The position numbers and the translations under genes were made by a program. This document shows positions 59,301-64,000 of a DNA stretch of 64,000 bases, in pieces. Below the pieces are notes generated by a model. It was not told the origin of the DNA and searched no databases. It saw nothing but the letters and a program-made list of their open reading frames with translations. The stretch's first letter is position 1. The number at the start of each line of letters is the position of its first letter. The DNA lies in the NCBI GenBank assembly GCA_013398295.1, contig VZSF01002028.1, positions 699,894 to 763,893 of the forward strand. The letters are read 5' to 3'. Origin of the DNA: Chionis minor (Eukaryota > Chordata > Aves > Charadriiformes > Chionididae).

Positions 59301-62300
59301 GAGACAAATCTAACCCAGTCAGCAGCCTTTAGCTTTTGATTATGCTGTTTAATTTCCATGTTCAGAAAGTTTCTAACAGATCTCAGTCATTCAAGAGACT
59401 TCAAAATTGGCAACAAGTATCTCAGTAGAGATTCCCAGTAATGAGAATGTGTTGCAGAAATCTGAGCAGGTTAAGTACACTTAAACGTGTGCTCTTTGTA
59501 TGACAAAGGGAGTCTAATAAACAATTCCTACTGAAATTTGGTGGAAGCGGAAGAGAGGTCATACCTTAAGTGATGACCGTGTGCAGAGGTTAAAACTATG
59601 GTAGCACACGAGTGGGACTTTTATTCTAGTTGCAACAAAATACCTGCATTATGCAGAGATGTATATGCTAATATTTATCTGTTTACACTGAAGACTAAAA
59701 ACAATCAAAGAATATTGTTTCTAGTGGAAGGGCCCTGATTGTCAGAATGGTTTCAGCCTTTCAATCTCAAAGATACAGCTGAAATGAAGACTGTTGTATT
59801 TGTGTTCACATGATACAGGTTTTTGAAGTTTTTGGTGTATTAAAGCCATGTGCACTACTTGAAGATCCAGCAAGGACTGGCTTCGCTGTGTAAAAGAAAA
59901 TAGAGGGCTCCCGTGACTTGCTGCATGCTATATTAGCAGTTTTCTGAGCCTGTGGCTGGTTTCAGGAAATTAGGCCCCAAAGAAGCAGCAGACTGCAGAA
60001 GAGGAGGTGAATGGTTTTGTGAAGCCTGTCTCCCTAACGTGGCTCACTCCGGGCTCAGAAGAGCAGTGCTGACAATGCACTCCACAAAGTTGCAGTTTTA
60101 CAAGTCAGCCTTTTGCACCTCGCTTGTACAGTCTCTGTAGTAATTCAGCTTTTTTCTATTGGTACTGGACCTTGTCCTCTCCACCTAGAATTCGGACAGC
60201 AGGCGAGGGTGATCTCGGTGTCTTTCAAAATTCTCTAAAATGTTCCTTTGAGGAAGAACAGTAAGAGGTTAAGGCTTGGATTTTTCAAAGGGGCCACTGA
60301 ATTTAATAGGATAATGGGTAATGAATTCAAGCTTTCCTGAATATCCTAGTTTATAGTAAGCTATGTAGGATCAGGAACAAGTAACAAGCACAGATGAACA
60401 AATAAGCAAAGCATTAAAAACCAGCTCTGTTTTTATGAGGCAGTCTTACTGGTGTATCTTCTGGATTTTTATACTTAAGAGAACAGATATTTGAAGTTGT
60501 GTTTAACTTGTCACACTGACAGTAAATTATCTTTAATGAGCCTATGTCCTTTGAAAGAGAGGACCTGGCAGAAAGCTGAAAAGGAGAATGCAGGTAGGGT
60601 AGTTAGCCAACTGAGCGAGTTAGCACTGCCTATGTTGTATTCTTACTAGCTATTCAAATCTTGATCTTTTTGCAATGACTTCCTGAAAAGACTGTAATTT
60701 TCTTTATCCTACTTTTCTTCTGTTACCTTCCCCTGCTCCTGCTCTCTCCCTAACAAGCCTGCTCTGCCTTAAAACATTGTTTTACTCAATGTGTCGTGCA
60801 AGGATAGAGCTTAACTTGGGCTGTAGTTCTGAGATAGAGTAATCATGGTGAGCAATAGGAAATGGTGGTTTAGGGAGTTCTGATTTGCACTATGCTCTTG
60901 CTTACGTTGGCACAACTGGTTTTTTGGGAGCTCTGTTGTAGATTGGGAAGCTCATCGGAGGCAGAGTGCAACGCTGTGACTGACTGCAAGCGCAGCCGAG
61001 GTAGCGACGTGCTGTGGCCTTGGGGAAGGAACAAGCAGTTGGCATGGCAAGCGATCATGAGTCACCTTAACCTGCTGCTTGCCTAGGAATTATGGCAGTG
61101 TCTTTATTTCCCTGATCCCTCATACGAGCAATGGTTCCTTTCCTCCATAAATCTTTCCTGATGCTAAAATCAGATGCCTGTACCTCAAGGATGCTCTTTA
61201 GTTTTTAAAACGTTTGTGTTCCAACTTACCAGAGCGTCTGAAGTGTTCACCTGCTGTTCGAAGTCAAGGCTCCGTTTCACAGATGCTGAGTCTAGAGGAG
61301 GTGGTGAGCAGAGTGAGAGAAGACACACAGTGTTTGACTTTTGATTTTTGAGTTCATGTGAAATGATAGCTGTGTGACAGTGGAGGTTTTCATAGACGAT
61401 TTAAGGATGCATCCGGACATGATACTGTTCGTGGAAAATCTCTCAAGGCTCCGTACTGCCACAAACTGACCAGCTGATAAGTGACCACTAATGGAAGGAG
61501 CAGAGCTGTTGTCTTCTCCAAGGAGAAGAGTAAGGTTAGCTTAGTACTCTGCTGCTTTTTCTGCACCTGCACTAGCTGGGAAGGCTTTCTTATACAAAGG
61601 CAGAAGGCAGCATGGTCTCCACCTTCTCGTTAGTTTGCAGCTATACTTAAAGCAGCCCTGTGGAGTAAACCTATTTTGCTCTATTATGGATTTAGTATTT
61701 GGAGGAGGGGAGGAAAACTTCTTGGAAACATCATGCAAGATTTTCTGTTTGAGAAAGTGGAAAACATGTTGCTCTGAGAAGTAATTTATTGACACCTTTC
61801 AAATGTCTCCTCTGTATACAACGCAGAGTCCTGCAGCTCAGACTGTGGCAGACTTGTGCTTCACTTGGCTTTACTCCTGAACAAACTGTTGGTGTTTGTC
61901 CTTAGAAGGTCCGCTCTCCACCCCGCCCCCGAAGCCTCTTAATTTGACTTGCTTTCCTTGATATTCACTCAATTCTACTTTGGAAAACTCAGGAAAATCT
62001 CAAACTGAAAAAATAGGGGTTTATTGATGGAATTCTTTCCCATTTAATTCCATTTCTGAATTCTGCATATTTAAGACTTTGATGCATCTTGTTCCAGTCT
62101 GATCAGAGTACAGTACTGAATCAGTAATGATTTGGGATGTGGGCAGGAGGCAAAGGAAACTCCTACTATATCCTCTTTTTCTGTCTTCTTTCTCTCAGTT
62201 CAGCACGTGCGTTGAAGGTTGCGAGGAGTTCAGATGGCCGGCCACATGGCTGGACTCTGCAGTTCAGTAGGATGTGAGCGGGGCTTTAATTAAGTTTGGG

Positions 62301-64000
62301 GTTTTTTGGCTAATCTGTTCAACAGCTTGTAGAATTTTGTTAAATCCACTTCAGTTTCCACTGTGATTTGATTAATTTCCATGTGTAGATGAGGTCTTAA
62401 GGATGGAAGCTAAGTCACTTATTTCCTCTTCAGATTTGTTTTCAGATATTTATAGTGCTTAATTTGTAAAAAGCAGATGCATGCGAGGATGAATAAAAAT
62501 AAAGCTTTTCATTTGATACAAGACTTCAGCATTACTTGTGGGCTTTTTTCCTCCGTAGTAAGTAATTTCTAATAAGGCTCATCTTCAAGATAGTTTTGTA
62601 ATGATTAAGGGCTGTGTCAAAGTGCACAGGAAAATAGGATGGAGTTGCACGTTAATACAGCTGGTGTTCGTGCAGTGACCAACCCCATCTCACCCTGTGA
62701 GTCTTCACTCAGGGATGTTTCATCCTTTAGTGAACCAGTACCTGGACAGCTTTAATTTTCAGCTCAGGAAATTCCCTTCCAATTTTGGTTTCATAAGTGA
62801 AAGTAGTTACGCGAGTTACGTGCTAGGATGGATTGAAGTGGAAAAATGCAGGAAAAGTAATCCTTAATGTTTTGAAAGAGAACAAACTCTGAAATGAAAT
62901 AAAAGGGGAAAAAAAAAAGCTCAAGCTACTTGAAATCTTCATACTAAAGTATCAGTAGTGCTAAGGTTTAAGTGCAAATTTGGAAGAACTTACCCTTCTC
63001 ATGGCAAAACAGTCTTTGGTAGGGGAGAAATGTTTGGAATAATTATATTGCGACTGGATGTGAATAAATAAAAAGTTAAAAGTGTTGGAGATAATGACTA
63101 TAAGCTAGAGCACAGAGAAAACTTGACTTGATTGTGAATGGACACTGGAGTTTATTTCAGAGTGCCAAAGGTTGGCTGTCGCTCACCTGCTCGGCTCGGT
63201 GTTGTCACCGGCAGCGGAGCGGGAGAGGTGAGGTTACAGTCGCTTGCAGGAAACCCTCTCTTGTGGACCCATATTGCAGCTCTGCACTAATGAAATAAAT
63301 GTCTTTGGCGTGTGACATGAGACAACTTGATCACTGGGGATCTGGGGGATTTACAGGTGCACGTAAAGGTCAGACTTCGTGCAAGGAAATACCAACCTCA
63401 GCGTTAGCGGGTGAATGTGAGATGTTGAGTAGCTTCTGGGTGCTGGGAGCAACCTAGTGTATGTCCTGGCATTCCACTGACTGGCGAAGTCCCTAGGAAA
63501 GCATGCATAGCGACAGCTGGCAGGAGCGGTGCATTGCATAGTTCAAAGTTGGTCAGCCTCTTAAAATTAATAAATACCAAGCTATTATTGAAAAAGAAGT
63601 GTTTTGTTTCTAGAGCAAATGATTTTTGAAAAACAGCCGCAAACTGGCTTAAGGAATCCCTCAGACTTGCACGCTCTGTGTTCTCTGTAGCTTAGCCTGC
63701 CAAGCGCTGAGGTCACGGGCATAGTGAAAAACTTCAGGATAATGTAAGCAAGGTGAAATTAATTTATTTTTTCTGCACTTTGCTGCCTACATGCTTGGTT
63801 TTATAGGAATCAAACTTAAATAGCAAACCTGAGTGCTATTAAGACTTAACTTGAATTTTATCTCAAGTCTGATTTCCACTTAAAACCTAACTTTCAGATA
63901 CTGAGCAGCTTTCTCAATCTTGCAAGACCATCATTTTAGTCTACATCACATCTAAAAATGTCTTGATTGTATACATACAGACAGAATGAGATAATCTTTT
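50323..64000 (+). other. GNA12 intron 2 (to window end)
   Basis: At least 13.7 kb follow exon 2 without the next GNA12 exon (expected to start GESVKYFLDNLDRIG). Present are a G-rich tract at 51665-51694, two exon-like blocks with good splice sites at 54278-54403 and 63161-63227, ATT-type microsatellites near 53072 and 54945, and T-runs near 56488 and 58330. No gene, transposon or RNA gene is recognised. Confidence 0.75.

Larger units (their letters stand above)
36341..64000 (+). other. GNA12: GNA12 locus, partial (exon 1 in gap, exon 2 seen, exons 3 onward outside)
   Basis: G-alpha-12 is a membrane-associated heterotrimeric G-protein alpha subunit. It activates RGS-domain RhoGEFs (p115-RhoGEF, LARG) and thereby RhoA downstream of thrombin, LPA and S1P receptors. 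Only one coding exon is visible. The 5' end is placed in the CpG island at 36-37.6 kb and the gene continues past the window end. Large introns and the CARD11-GNA12 order on one strand match the mammalian locus. The left boundary is inferred. Confidence 0.75.

Overview
This window is vertebrate nuclear DNA, almost certainly from a bird. Short coding blocks are bounded by GT-AG splice sites and separated by long introns. Two CARD11 introns carry copies of CR1, the dominant LINE of birds and crocodilians. CARD11 lies just upstream of GNA12 in the same orientation, the neighbour order known from human 7p22. The species cannot be named from the sequence.

Positions 1-17760 hold the 3' part of CARD11 (CARMA1) on the + strand. 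Fifteen exons from 97 to 16429 join without a phase conflict into exactly 660 codons plus a TAG stop. They cover the serine-rich regulatory linker, the PDZ domain, the SH3 domain and the guanylate-kinase-like (GUK) domain. The CARD and most of the coiled coil lie upstream of the window. The 3' UTR follows 16429, with AATAAA signals at 16828, 17686 and 17737.

Positions 17761-36050 are intergenic. No gene is recognised there. The stretch holds small GC-rich pockets, two short tandem duplications and an alternating purine-pyrimidine tract.

Positions 36050-37600 are a CpG-island-like promoter region, interrupted by a 918-base run of N (36506-37423). It has three perfect TGACGTCA sites, two of them fused to CACGTG E-boxes, plus GC boxes and an inverted CCAAT box. 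I infer that it is the GNA12 promoter and that GNA12 exon 1 lies in the gap.

Positions 37600-64000 are GNA12 (G-alpha-12) introns 1 and 2 around one certain coding exon at 50107-50322. The exons with the switch regions lie beyond the window.

The two genes act in separate pathways: CARD11 in antigen-receptor to NF-kB signalling, GNA12 in GPCR to RhoGEF/RhoA signalling. Their proximity is conserved synteny, not an operon-like arrangement. No clearly new biological system was found. The observations most worth checking are an in-frame 81-nt alternative acceptor in CARD11, a symmetric phase-0 exon-like block in GNA12 intron 2, and the CRE/E-box cluster at the GNA12 promoter.
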